NCBI RefSeq assembly: GCF_900114085.1
Contig: NZ_FORU01000003.1
Location: 1-64,000 of the forward strand
Source: Myroides guanonis
Lineage (GTDB): Bacteria; Bacteroidota; Bacteroidia; Flavobacteriales; Flavobacteriaceae
Length of the DNA: 64,000 nucleotides
Direction of reading: 5' to 3'
Shown here: in pieces, positions 39,914 to 47,758 of the stretch
How positions within the stretch are numbered: position 1 is the stretch's first letter
How the letters are laid out: every line of letters begins with the position of its first letter
The notes under the pieces: generated by a model
What the model was told of the DNA's origin: nothing
Database searches by the model: none
Seen by the model: only the letters and a program-made list of their open reading frames with translations
Translations under genes and position numbers: made by a program

Positions 39914-39942
39914 TTAGATTTGTATAAAAGTTTCAAATCTAA
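39914..39942. promoter_or_regulatory. Perfect 9-bp inverted repeat over the chaperone-operon promoter (candidate operator)
   Basis: TTAGATTTG (39914-39922) and CAAATCTAA (39934-39942) are perfect inverted repeats 11 bp apart. The right arm contains the minus-strand -7 box, so the repeat straddles the expected transcription start. A protein binding site is more likely than an RNA hairpin because the right arm should not be transcribed. Confidence 0.5.
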
Positions 39943-39965
39943 TCATTTTGGAAGAATTGAATCAA
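39934..39965 (-). promoter_or_regulatory. Promoter of the parvulin chaperone operon
   Basis: On the minus strand TAGATTTG (39934-39941) matches the -7 consensus. A TTG at 39963-39965 lies 21 bp further upstream, a normal -33 spacing for Bacteroidota. Confidence 0.6.
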
Positions 39966-40665
39966 ACAAAAATAACAATAAGCCCCATATAGTTTTAATT
40001 GAGGTCTTTTATTAACAAAATATTATCTAGCCTTTTAGTACAACAATCGTTTCATAATAACTTTACATTCTTTTCTACTGGTGTAATACTACATCATTAC
40101 ATCCTTGAAACTTCTATGTTTTTCTTCTAAAACTCTCCTTTCGCTTACTACTACTTAAATTCTTTGTGTAACAACTCCACAACCTATAATACCCATTTAC
40201 TTAAAATTTCATATATACTACAATTCCACTTAGAAACTCCACTTCCTAACCTAAATGGGAGATTAAAGCAAACCTTTTGGTTCAATCTAAAACACTTTTA
40301 TCAATAAAATTTCATTACGTTTTATCTAAATGTTCTTAATATTAAAAAGACAGTAATGACTTTCTGTCTGTTTTCATCTATAAACTAACTATAATCCATC
40401 TATAGTCAGTCTATAAAAACCCCCTAATCTATAGATGGAGTATAGATGCACTACATATAAAAAGAGCAACTAGTTACAATAATATATTGCGTTTTATAAT
40501 TGTATTTTTTTACTACTTCAACCTTAAATTTCTATTATGTAAGATATCCTAAAATCTAAGTAGAATCATAATCCAATGTACGCAGTTCTTATAAAGCGAT
40601 GGGGCACAAATAAGTCTATCACTTCATTCAGTCCAGAGTTTTATAGCTTCCAAAACTTTAAAAAC
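39966..40665. other. Long AT-rich intergenic stretch without a supported gene
   Basis: About 700 bp between the chaperone-operon promoter and the prfC promoter has no convincing open frame and no RNA gene that I recognise. It holds a short hairpin (AGACAG at 40348-40353 with CTGTCT at 40364-40369, then GTTTTC). It also has an inverted repeat, CCATCTATAG (40396-40405) with CTATAGATGG (40429-40438), with further CTATA and TATAG motifs around it. It may be the remains of a lost gene or an unrecognised RNA. Confidence 0.4.
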
Positions 40666-40694
40666 TTGATTTCAATAAATAATAATTACTTTTG
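40666..40694 (+). promoter_or_regulatory. Promoter of prfC
   Basis: TTG (40666-40668) and TACTTTTG (40687-40694) match the -33 and -7 elements with 18 bp between them. The start codon is 20 bp downstream. Confidence 0.7.
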
Positions 40695-40714
40695 CATCTT
40701 AAATTTTTGTCACA

Positions 40715-42307
40715 ATGAGTTTTTTAAAAGAAATCGAGCGTAGAAGAACCTTTGGTGTAATTGCTCACCCCGATGCAGGAAAGACCACCTTAACTGAAAA
40801 ATTATTATTATTTGGTGGAGCTATTCAAGAAGCAGGTGCAGTAAAGAACAATAAAATCAAAAAAGGGGCTACTTCCGACTTTATGGAAATTGAGCGTCAG
40901 AGAGGAATATCTGTTGCAACTTCTGTATTGGCTTTCAATTACAAAAATAAAAAGATAAACATCTTAGATACACCAGGTCATAAGGATTTTGCTGAAGATA
41001 CTTTTAGAACACTTACCGCTGTTGACAGTGTAATTGTGGTAATCGACGTTGCAAAAGGAGTCGAGGAACAAACCGAAAAATTGGTTGAAGTATGTAGAAT
41101 GAGAAGTATTCCAATGATCATTTTCATCAATAAACTTGACCGTGAGGGACGTGATGCTTTTGAGTTAATGGATGAAGTAGAGCAAAAATTGCAATTAAAA
41201 GTAACTCCAATGAGTTTCCCTATTGGAATGGGATATGACTTTAAAGGTATTTACAATATTTGGGAAAAGAACATCAACTTATTTAGTGATGACAGCAAAA
41301 AAAATATTGAAGACACAATAAGTATTAAAGACATTCAAACAGATGAGCTTGATAAGGTAGTAGGAGCTAAAGCAGCAAATACACTTAGAGAAGAATTAGA
41401 ATTAGTTGAAGCAATTTATCCTGAATTTGATAGAGAAGCTTATTTAAAAAGTGAATTACAACCTGTATTCTTCGGTTCAGCCTTAAACAATTTTGGAGTT
41501 CGGGAAATGTTAGATGCTTTTATTGAAATAGCACCATCTCCACGTCCAAAAGAATCAGACACCAGATTAGTTGCACCATCAGAAAACGAATTTAGTGGAT
41601 TTGTATTCAAAATACACGCAAACATGGACCCAAAACACCGTGACCGTTTAGCGTTTATCAAAATCGTTTCTGGAGTTTTTGAGAGAAACAAACCTTATTT
41701 ACATGTTAGACAAGGGAAGAAATTAAAATTCTCTAGTCCAAATGCTTTCTTTGCAGAAAAAAAAGAAATTATTGACATTTCTTATCCAGGAGATATCGTT
41801 GGTTTACATGACACAGGAAACTTTAAAATTGGAGATACACTTACGGAAGGAGAAATAATGATTTTCAAAGGTATTCCTAACTTCTCTCCTGAACACTTTA
41901 GATATATCAATAATGCTGATCCAATGAAGTCTAAACAATTGGAAAAGGGAGTTGACCAATTAATGGACGAAGGAGTTGCTCAGTTGTTTACATTGGAAAT
42001 GAATGGACGAAAAGTTATTGGTACTGTTGGAGCCTTGCAATATGAAGTAATTCAATACCGTTTAGAACATGAATACGGTGCTAAATGTACGTATGAAAAC
42101 TTCCCTGCTTATAAAGCATGTTGGGTTAAACCAGAAGATCCTAAAAACGAAGAGTTCAAAGAATTTAAGAGAATCAAACAAAAATTCTTAGCAAAAGACA
42201 AATCAGGCCAATTGGTTTTTCTTGCAGATTCGGACTTTTCAATCCAAATGACCCAATCGAAATTCCCTACTGTAAAACTAAGATTTACATCGGAAGAAAT
42301 TATATAA
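40715..42307 (+). CDS. prfC: Peptide chain release factor 3 (530 aa)
   Basis: RF3 is a GTPase that removes RF1 and RF2 from the ribosome after termination. The G-domain motifs are clear: AHPDAGKTTLTEKLL (P-loop, about residues 17-24), the effector region with ERQRGISVATSV, DTPGHKDFAEDT, and INKLDREGRD. RF3-specific stretches are SDFMEIERQRGIS, the DPKHRDRLAF region and the C-terminal DSDFSIQMTQSKFP. The length of about 530 residues matches the family. It is transcribed alone from a good promoter and ends in a bidirectional terminator shared with the convergent MFS gene. Confidence 0.97.
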   Translation: MSFLKEIERRRTFGVIAHPDAGKTTLTEKLLLFGGAIQEAGAVKNNKIKKGATSDFMEIERQRGISVATSVLAFNYKNKKINILDTPGHKDFAEDTFRTLTAVDSVIVVIDVAKGVEEQTEKLVEVCRMRSIPMIIFINKLDREGRDAFELMDEVEQKLQLKVTPMSFPIGMGYDFKGIYNIWEKNINLFSDDSKKNIEDTISIKDIQTDELDKVVGAKAANTLREELELVEAIYPEFDREAYLKSELQPVFFGSALNNFGVREMLDAFIEIAPSPRPKESDTRLVAPSENEFSGFVFKIHANMDPKHRDRLAFIKIVSGVFERNKPYLHVRQGKKLKFSSPNAFFAEKKEIIDISYPGDIVGLHDTGNFKIGDTLTEGEIMIFKGIPNFSPEHFRYINNADPMKSKQLEKGVDQLMDEGVAQLFTLEMNGRKVIGTVGALQYEVIQYRLEHEYGAKCTYENFPAYKACWVKPEDPKNEEFKEFKRIKQKFLAKDKSGQLVFLADSDFSIQMTQSKFPTVKLRFTSEEII

Positions 42308-42314
42308 CACATTT

Positions 42315-42348
42315 AAAAGGCTGTTTCTCTCAAGAATCAGCCTTTTTT
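42315..42348. terminator. Bidirectional terminator between prfC and the MFS gene, overlapping the MFS stop
   Basis: AAAAGGCTG (42315-42323) pairs with CAGCCTTTT (42338-42346), with A and T runs on both sides. The right arm and part of the loop encode the last residues and stop codon (42330-42332) of the minus-strand MFS gene. Confidence 0.85.
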
Positions 42349-43790
42349 AGTCCTTTATTCTTTATCCCTTTATCTTTCCATTCCTTTTTTCGAGATAAGT
42401 TTTCACCGTCAGTAGATTTTAAACGCATAAAAACAAGTGATGAAAGAATAGTAATTATACCCAAAACTAAAAATGAGTTATTAAAAATATGACTCTCCTC
42501 TCCTACTTCAATATTTTCATTGTTTTGAAAAAACAATAGAACAAAAGAAGCAACTGAAATTCCAAAGCTAATAGCCAATTGCTGTGTAACAGCTAACAAA
42601 CTATTTCCTTCACTCGAGTTAGTCTTATCCAAATCAGCTAAAGCAATCGTGTTCATAGAAGTGAACTGCACTGAGTTTATAAGGCCGTGAACTAATAAAA
42701 CGAGAACAATAACATAGAGTGGTGTAGTAATTCTTAAAAAATAAAAACTAGCAATCAGAGTCCCTAATAGCAATGTATTACAGATAAGTGTTTTTTTATA
42801 GCCGAATCTAGTAACAACAGGAACTACAAATGATTTTCCGATCAAATTAGACAAAGCAAAAGGAATCATAATCATACCAGCTATAAATGCTGGATACCCA
42901 AACCCAACTTGTAGCATTAGAGGGATTAATAAAGATAATCCTCCAATTCCTAAACGTGTTGCAATATTCCCAAATACACTTATTCTCAACGTTCTTATCT
43001 TGAATAAATTTAAATCAATTAAAGGATTATCAATTCTTTTAGCTCTCCATCCATAAGCCAATAACAAACTTATAGCCAACAGTAACAATAAAAGAGCTGT
43101 AACAACTGAAATGATATTAGACGAGGTTAATTCCAACAATAAGGTAAGTAAACTTAAACCTCCTCCAAATAAGAGAAGTCCAATATAATCGAACTTCTTA
43201 ACCTTATTTACAAAATTTGGAATACAATAACCAGCTAACCACACCACGGCTAGTCCAATAGGAATGTTGATTAAAAAAATCCAATGCCATGAAACATATT
43301 GCACCAAAAAACCCCCAACAGTGGGACCTATAACAGGACCAACCATTGCTGGAATAGTTATAAAATTAATAACCTTTAATAATTTGCTTTTGGGATAGGC
43401 ATAAAGAATTACCAATCTGGCAACCGGTACCATCATAGAACCACCAATAGCTTGAAGAATTCTTGAAGCGATCAACTGATCTAGAGTTGTAGATATAGCA
43501 CAACACAACGACCCTAATGTAAAAATGAGAATAGCTACCCTAAAAACCTTTTGAGTTCCAAACTTATCAGCAAGCCAACCACTCATAGGTATAAGTAGCG
43601 CAACCGTAAGCGTGTAAGATATAATAATAGATTGTAGGTGTAAGGGAGACTCATTTAAATCTAATGCTATAGAAGGTAAAGCAGTATTTAAAATTGTAGA
43701 ATCTAGCGTCTGCATAAAAAGTGCAAAAGCAGCAACCCAAGGCAATAATTTATGCCACTTTTTTCTAGAATCAGCTTGATTTTTAACCAT
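42330..43790 (-). CDS. MFS drug exporter, DHA2 (14-TM) family (486 aa)
   Basis: This is an inner-membrane proton-driven exporter of the EmrB/QacA type. The N-terminal half shows the family pattern: LDSTILNTALPSIALDLN in the first helix (the D1 motif), motif A GWLADKFGTQKVFR, and motif C VGPVIGPTVGGFLVQYVSWH after the fifth helix. About 14 hydrophobic segments are visible, fitting the DHA2 group. The charged tail (last 30 residues, many Lys) is cytoplasmic. No EmrA-like partner or regulator lies beside it, so the substrate cannot be inferred. Its 3' end is embedded in the shared terminator. Confidence 0.92.
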   Translation of the reverse strand: MVKNQADSRKKWHKLLPWVAAFALFMQTLDSTILNTALPSIALDLNESPLHLQSIIISYTLTVALLIPMSGWLADKFGTQKVFRVAILIFTLGSLCCAISTTLDQLIASRILQAIGGSMMVPVARLVILYAYPKSKLLKVINFITIPAMVGPVIGPTVGGFLVQYVSWHWIFLINIPIGLAVVWLAGYCIPNFVNKVKKFDYIGLLLFGGGLSLLTLLLELTSSNIISVVTALLLLLLAISLLLAYGWRAKRIDNPLIDLNLFKIRTLRISVFGNIATRLGIGGLSLLIPLMLQVGFGYPAFIAGMIMIPFALSNLIGKSFVVPVVTRFGYKKTLICNTLLLGTLIASFYFLRITTPLYVIVLVLLVHGLINSVQFTSMNTIALADLDKTNSSEGNSLLAVTQQLAISFGISVASFVLLFFQNNENIEVGEESHIFNNSFLVLGIITILSSLVFMRLKSTDGENLSRKKEWKDKGIKNKGLKKADS

Positions 43791-43910
43791 ACTACAAAGT
43801 AATGAAAAGATTTTAATTTAACTTAATCCTATTTATTTTAGGTCCTTAAAAAACCAAAATTATACAGCCTAACATTCAGGTTCAATAAAACATTGTCTAG
43901 GTTACACAAC

Positions 43911-43940
43911 AAAAAAAGCCGTCTATTAAAGACAGCTCTT
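43911..43940 (-). terminator. Terminator of the NlpE-like gene
   Basis: AAGAGCTGTCT and AGACGGCTTTT (minus-strand sense, 43940-43914) pair over 11 bp with two G-U pairs. A T run follows. It lies 19 bp past the stop at 43959. Confidence 0.8.
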
Positions 43941-43958
43941 TCTTGAAAAAAGTGTAAT

Positions 43959-44402
43959 TTATTGTTTCTTTAAAATATAAAATTCCGCCAAAGTTCCTTT
44001 TATCTCTTCACCTTCTAAATCGAGGTACTTCACATACCCTTCTCCTATCTTCAATTGTTTTACCAATTCATCTTGAGTGTGGTCGTGTAGCTTAATAATG
44101 TTTCCATTAATATCCCAACTACCTTGTTCAACAAACTCCTCACCATTCCCTTTAGTTCCAAGATACATGGAAGTTATCTCATAAGTTTTATCATTATTTA
44201 AGATGATAACTGTTTCTATACCCTCACAATCAGCACAAGGTAACAAACCTTTGTAAGCGCCTGCAATATCAAGAGAATTTTCCCCAGTGTGATGATCCAT
44301 CTCTAAACTTTCTAAACCCTGTTCATCAGGTGTTGATTTTTTCTGATTACACGAAACCAATAGTCCTGCAATACAAATTCCTAAAACTAAAAACTTTTTC
44401 AT
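43959..44402 (-). CDS. NlpE-like lipoprotein (147 aa)
   Basis: This is an outer-membrane or periplasmic lipoprotein with a lipobox at about residues 15-18 (LVSC). The mature part matches the NlpE N-terminal domain: GAYKGLLPCADCEGIETVI carries the typical CADC cysteine pair, followed by LNNDKTYEITSMYLG and the WDINGNIIKL strand. In Escherichia coli NlpE senses surface contact and copper stress through Cpx. Bacteroidota lack that exact pathway, so here only a general envelope or metal-related role can be suggested. The second (C-terminal) NlpE domain is absent, as is usual in this phylum. It is transcribed alone. Confidence 0.87.
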   Translation of the reverse strand: MKKFLVLGICIAGLLVSCNQKKSTPDEQGLESLEMDHHTGENSLDIAGAYKGLLPCADCEGIETVIILNNDKTYEITSMYLGTKGNGEEFVEQGSWDINGNIIKLHDHTQDELVKQLKIGEGYVKYLDLEGEEIKGTLAEFYILKKQ

Positions 44403-44453
44403 AACACGTTTATTTTATATACTTTACAGCTAAAATTATGCCAAAAAAATCAT

Positions 44454-45269
44454 TTAAACAACTCTATTGCGTTCTTCTCTACGCTCACCCTCCGAAACAC
44501 TTTCCGTCTTTCCATATTTCCAATAAGAATAAGCATAAAACTGTTCTTTATCCCAACCTTTTACATTTCTCAGATGGTTTCTTAAACTTTTGACTGATTC
44601 AAACTCTGCTGCTACATAAGCAAACGATTTTTCATCAGAATACTTATCTAAAAATTGAATTCCCTCCAAGCTGAGTTCTGAGTTCACACCTGGTATTGGA
44701 TTGATCAACCATTTCAATTCAAGCTTAGCTTTTGTTTTCAATTGCTGTATATCCTCAACTGATTGTATTTCTATTATAACATACACCCGAACATCCTCTT
44801 TTAACTCTTCTAATATTGCTCCTAAAACCGGAATTGCTGTAGCATCACCTATTAAAAAACACGTTTCTACATCTGGAACTAAAGCTTTACCTTTTTCTAA
44901 TTTCATAGCAACCCCCAACTCTGCCCCAATTGGAGCGTTCATTGCCCAACTCGAAGCTGGTCCTTCATCCCCGTGCGCTACAAAATCAACATACATTTCT
45001 TTTCTTTCAACATCAACCCCTTTAAAAGTATATGTTCTCTTGATTGGCTTCAAAAGTTCTGAAAGAGGTTTAGTTTCTTTACTTATTTCATCATATTCAG
45101 GCAAATACACCTTATTTACTCCATCAGGAGCTATGAATATTTTATTATTCACCCCTAAAGTTACTTCCTTATACTCAGAAACACTATCACTCTCTAATGT
45201 CATTCTTATATAATGTGGTGTTATATAGTCCCGTCTTTTTAAATAAAACAGTTTTGTTAATACCTCCAT
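44454..45269 (-). CDS. Siderophore-interacting FAD-binding reductase (SIP family, 271 aa)
   Basis: This is a cytoplasmic flavoprotein that reduces imported ferric-siderophore complexes to release iron. The FAD-binding beta-barrel spans about 1-120, with the signature PIKRTYTFKGV and the following VAHGDEGPASSWAMNAPIGA, which binds the flavin phosphate. The NAD(P)H-binding SIP domain covers about 125-260 (CFLIGDATAIPVLGAILEEL), with the typical C-terminal FYAYSYWKYGK. The length matches the ViuB/SIP family. It is transcribed alone from a good promoter. No siderophore receptor is next to it in this window, but feoAB lies 14 kb away. Confidence 0.9.
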   Translation of the reverse strand: MEVLTKLFYLKRRDYITPHYIRMTLESDSVSEYKEVTLGVNNKIFIAPDGVNKVYLPEYDEISKETKPLSELLKPIKRTYTFKGVDVERKEMYVDFVAHGDEGPASSWAMNAPIGAELGVAMKLEKGKALVPDVETCFLIGDATAIPVLGAILEELKEDVRVYVIIEIQSVEDIQQLKTKAKLELKWLINPIPGVNSELSLEGIQFLDKYSDEKSFAYVAAEFESVKSLRNHLRNVKGWDKEQFYAYSYWKYGKTESVSEGERREERNRVV

Positions 45270-45297
45270 GAATTCTCTTTTTATAATTATTCATTAC

Positions 45298-45327
45298 CAA
45301 ATATACCTATATTTAGAATCAATCCAA
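45298..45327 (-). promoter_or_regulatory. Promoter of the siderophore-interacting protein gene
   Basis: On the minus strand TATATTTG (45298-45305) lies 19 bp from a TTG at 45325-45327, a textbook Bacteroidota -7/-33 pair. The start codon is 28 bp further on. Confidence 0.7.
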
Positions 45328-45399
45328 ATAATAATTAAATACAATTTAAGGGAAGCCCTTTTTTTGATTTAAACAGTAAGGCATCAACAGATAAATTCT

Positions 45400-45407
45400 T
45401 ACTTTTG
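45400..45407 (+). promoter_or_regulatory. -7 box for the udk operon
   Basis: TACTTTTG matches TAnnTTTG and lies 17 bp before the ATG of udk at 45425. No TTG at the usual spacing was found. Confidence 0.55.
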
Positions 45408-45424
45408 CTAAAAATAGGAATACC

Positions 45425-46033
45425 ATGTTAATTATAGGCATTGCAGGAGGAACAGGAAGCGGAAAAACAACTGTTGTTCAACAAATTATGAATGAACTCC
45501 CTGACACAGAAGTTGGAATTATTTCACAAGACTCTTATTATAAAGCAACTGACAATCTAAGCTTTGACGAGAGGACACTTATCAACTTTGATCATCCGAG
45601 GTCTATAGATTTTGAATTGCTAGTGGAACACCTTAAAGAACTAAAGGCAGGACAAATCATTCAACAACCTATTTATTCTTTTGTAAAACACAACCGAACA
45701 AAAGATTATGTAACTACGCATCCTAGAAAAGTAATGATAGTAGAGGGAATTTTAATTCTTTCTAATCCAGATCTTCGCGATATGTTTGACATAAAAATTT
45801 TCGTACATGCAGATTCTGATGAACGATTAATACGTCGATTAAAACGAGACATAGCAGAAAGAGGAAGAGATATGGTTGAGGTGCTAGGTCGTTATCAAAA
45901 TACGCTAAAGCCAATGCACGATCAATTTATCGAACCATCAAAAGCTTTCGCAGATATTATCATTCCAAACGACACTTACAATACTGTTGCAATAGATATT
46001 GTGAGAACCGTTATAAATCAAAAAATCTCTTAA
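45425..46033 (+). CDS. udk: Uridine kinase (202 aa)
   Basis: This enzyme phosphorylates uridine and cytidine in pyrimidine salvage in the cytoplasm. The P-loop is GIAGGTGSGKTTVVQQI (about residues 5-15). QDSYYKATDNLSFDERTLINFDHP is the uridine-binding region typical of Udk, and RLIRRLKRDIAERGRD is the lid. The length of about 200 residues matches the family. It is the first gene of an operon with the DivIC-like gene (11 bp downstream) and the methylmalonyl-CoA mutase pair. Confidence 0.96.
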   Translation: MLIIGIAGGTGSGKTTVVQQIMNELPDTEVGIISQDSYYKATDNLSFDERTLINFDHPRSIDFELLVEHLKELKAGQIIQQPIYSFVKHNRTKDYVTTHPRKVMIVEGILILSNPDLRDMFDIKIFVHADSDERLIRRLKRDIAERGRDMVEVLGRYQNTLKPMHDQFIEPSKAFADIIIPNDTYNTVAIDIVRTVINQKIS

Positions 46034-46044
46034 TTTACCATACT

Positions 46045-46368
46045 ATGAAAGAGAACACACCAAAAACAAAAATGAGAATTCCAAAGCTATTAAAGAATCG
46101 CTTTTTTATAGCCGGTCTTTTTTTTGTAATTTGGATGCTATTCATAGATAACTATTCCTATTTAGAACATCGAGTTCTCAATGAGGAAATAGAAAAACTT
46201 GAAGAAAACAAAGCCTACTTCCAAGAACAAATCAGGAGAGACAGAGAGGCTATTCGAAGCTTAAAAAACAGTGATGCTACTGAAAAATATGCTCGTGAAA
46301 AATATTACATGAAACGAGAAAATGAGGATATTTATATCATAGAAACTGATACTATACCTACCAAATAG
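46045..46368 (+). CDS. DivIC/FtsB-like septum formation initiator (107 aa)
   Basis: This is a small bitopic cell-division protein. A short cytoplasmic tail is followed by one membrane helix at about residues 21-35 (FFIAGLFFVIWMLFI). A coiled coil covers about 40-75 (HRVLNEEIEKLEENKAYFQE, then IRRDREAIRSLKN). A C-terminal motif, EKYAREKYYMKRENEDIYII, is the typical end of the septum formation initiator family. It should act in the divisome with FtsL and FtsQ partners, which are not in this window. It lies between udk and mutA with spacers of 11-12 bp, so it is co-transcribed with metabolic genes. Confidence 0.88.
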   Translation: MKENTPKTKMRIPKLLKNRFFIAGLFFVIWMLFIDNYSYLEHRVLNEEIEKLEENKAYFQEQIRRDREAIRSLKNSDATEKYAREKYYMKRENEDIYIIETDTIPTK

Positions 46369-46380
46369 AACTATTACATT

Positions 46381-47757
46381 ATGACAAAGACCTTGTTTGA
46401 TTCCTTTAATAAAGTATCCTCCAAAGAATGGAAGACACAAATTCAATTTGAGCTTAAAGGAGCCGATTATAATGATACCCTAGTCTGGGAAAGCTTAGAA
46501 GGTATTAAGGTGAAACCTTTCTATCATCACGATGAAGACTGCAATCCAATAGCTGTTCCAACGAAGTCTTCCGCTTTTAAAGTACTTCAAGAAATATATG
46601 TTTTTGATCTTCAAAAGTCTATTTCTAAAGCGATAGAAACTCTTGAAAGAGGAGCTGAAGTAATTCATTTTACTATTGACACTCAATCTATAGATTGTAT
46701 CGAACTTTTAAAAGCTATTCCATTTAATAAGACAGAGATTTATATTACTCTAGGTTTCTTATCGTTCGAATACATCCAAAAAATAGAGAATTGGAAAAAA
46801 GAAAACAATGCAAACGTTTGCGTATTAATAGACCCAATTTCACAGTTAGCAAAGGATGGTAACTGGTTTACTAATTTGAATGAAGATTTTTCAATCGCAT
46901 CAAAAATAAGCAAAGAGTTCACTAGCTGCTCTATTGCTATCAACACAGAAATATATCAAAATGCAGGTGCAACCATAGTACAGCAAATCGCATATACCTT
47001 GGCTCACTTAAATGAATATTTCAATCGCATTCCTCAAAAAGCACAAACTATAATTGTTCAGGTTGCAGTCGGAACTAATTACTTTTTCGAAATCGCAAAG
47101 CTAAGAGCTTTACGTTTAGTATTGAATACTCTAGCAGCTGAATACCATTCAGGTATTGAATTCAAAATACTGGCAAAACCAACAAAACGAAACAAAACTA
47201 TTTACGATTACAATGTAAATATGCTACGTACAACCACCGAATGCATGAGTGCTATATTAGGAGGGGCCGATGCCATAACAAACTTAGCGTATGATGTCCT
47301 ATTTCATAAAGACAATGAATTTGGAGACCGTATCGCAAGAAATCAATTGTTGATTTTAAAGGAAGAAAGCTATTTCAACGCTGTAAATAACCCTGCGGAA
47401 GGTGCTTATTATATTGAAAACCTTACCCATCAACTTGCTGAGAAAGGTCTTACATTATTTAAAGATATCGAACGAAATGGTGGCTTCATTACACAACTAA
47501 TAGAAGGAACTATCCAACGAAAGATTTCTCAAAGTGCTGAAAAAGAACAAGAATTATTTGATCAAGGCAAAGAAATCTTATTAGGGACTAACAAATATCC
47601 GAATCCTCAAGACCTTATGTCCTCTGATTTAGAACTTTACCCTTTTGTAAAAATTAACCCTAGAAAAACCCTTATTGTCCCAATCATTCCAAAACGTTTA
47701 GCTGAAAAGACAGAGCTAAAACGATTAGAAGAAGAAAAGAAAACAACCAAACAATAA
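46381..47757 (+). CDS. mutA: Methylmalonyl-CoA mutase, small (beta) subunit (458 aa)
   Basis: This is the non-catalytic partner of the cobalamin-dependent methylmalonyl-CoA mutase, which interconverts succinyl-CoA and methylmalonyl-CoA. The sequence has the mutase TIM-barrel pattern ([20 protein letters not shown] at the N-terminus; [20 protein letters not shown] and [15 protein letters not shown] in the second half). It is shorter than the catalytic subunit. No cobalamin-binding DxHxxG motif is present, as the C-terminal B12 domain is missing or truncated. It lies 1 bp upstream of mutB, so the two are translated together. Confidence 0.93.
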   Translation: MTKTLFDSFNKVSSKEWKTQIQFELKGADYNDTLVWESLEGIKVKPFYHHDEDCNPIAVPTKSSAFKVLQEIYVFDLQKSISKAIETLERGAEVIHFTIDTQSIDCIELLKAIPFNKTEIYITLGFLSFEYIQKIENWKKENNANVCVLIDPISQLAKDGNWFTNLNEDFSIASKISKEFTSCSIAINTEIYQNAGATIVQQIAYTLAHLNEYFNRIPQKAQTIIVQVAVGTNYFFEIAKLRALRLVLNTLAAEYHSGIEFKILAKPTKRNKTIYDYNVNMLRTTTECMSAILGGADAITNLAYDVLFHKDNEFGDRIARNQLLILKEESYFNAVNNPAEGAYYIENLTHQLAEKGLTLFKDIERNGGFITQLIEGTIQRKISQSAEKEQELFDQGKEILLGTNKYPNPQDLMSSDLELYPFVKINPRKTLIVPIIPKRLAEKTELKRLEEEKKTTKQ

Positions 47758-47758
47758 G

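Noticed and set aside
40348..40369. Short hairpin AGACAG/CTGTCT as a terminator
   Set aside because: The stem is only 6 bp, the T run is interrupted and no gene ends next to it.
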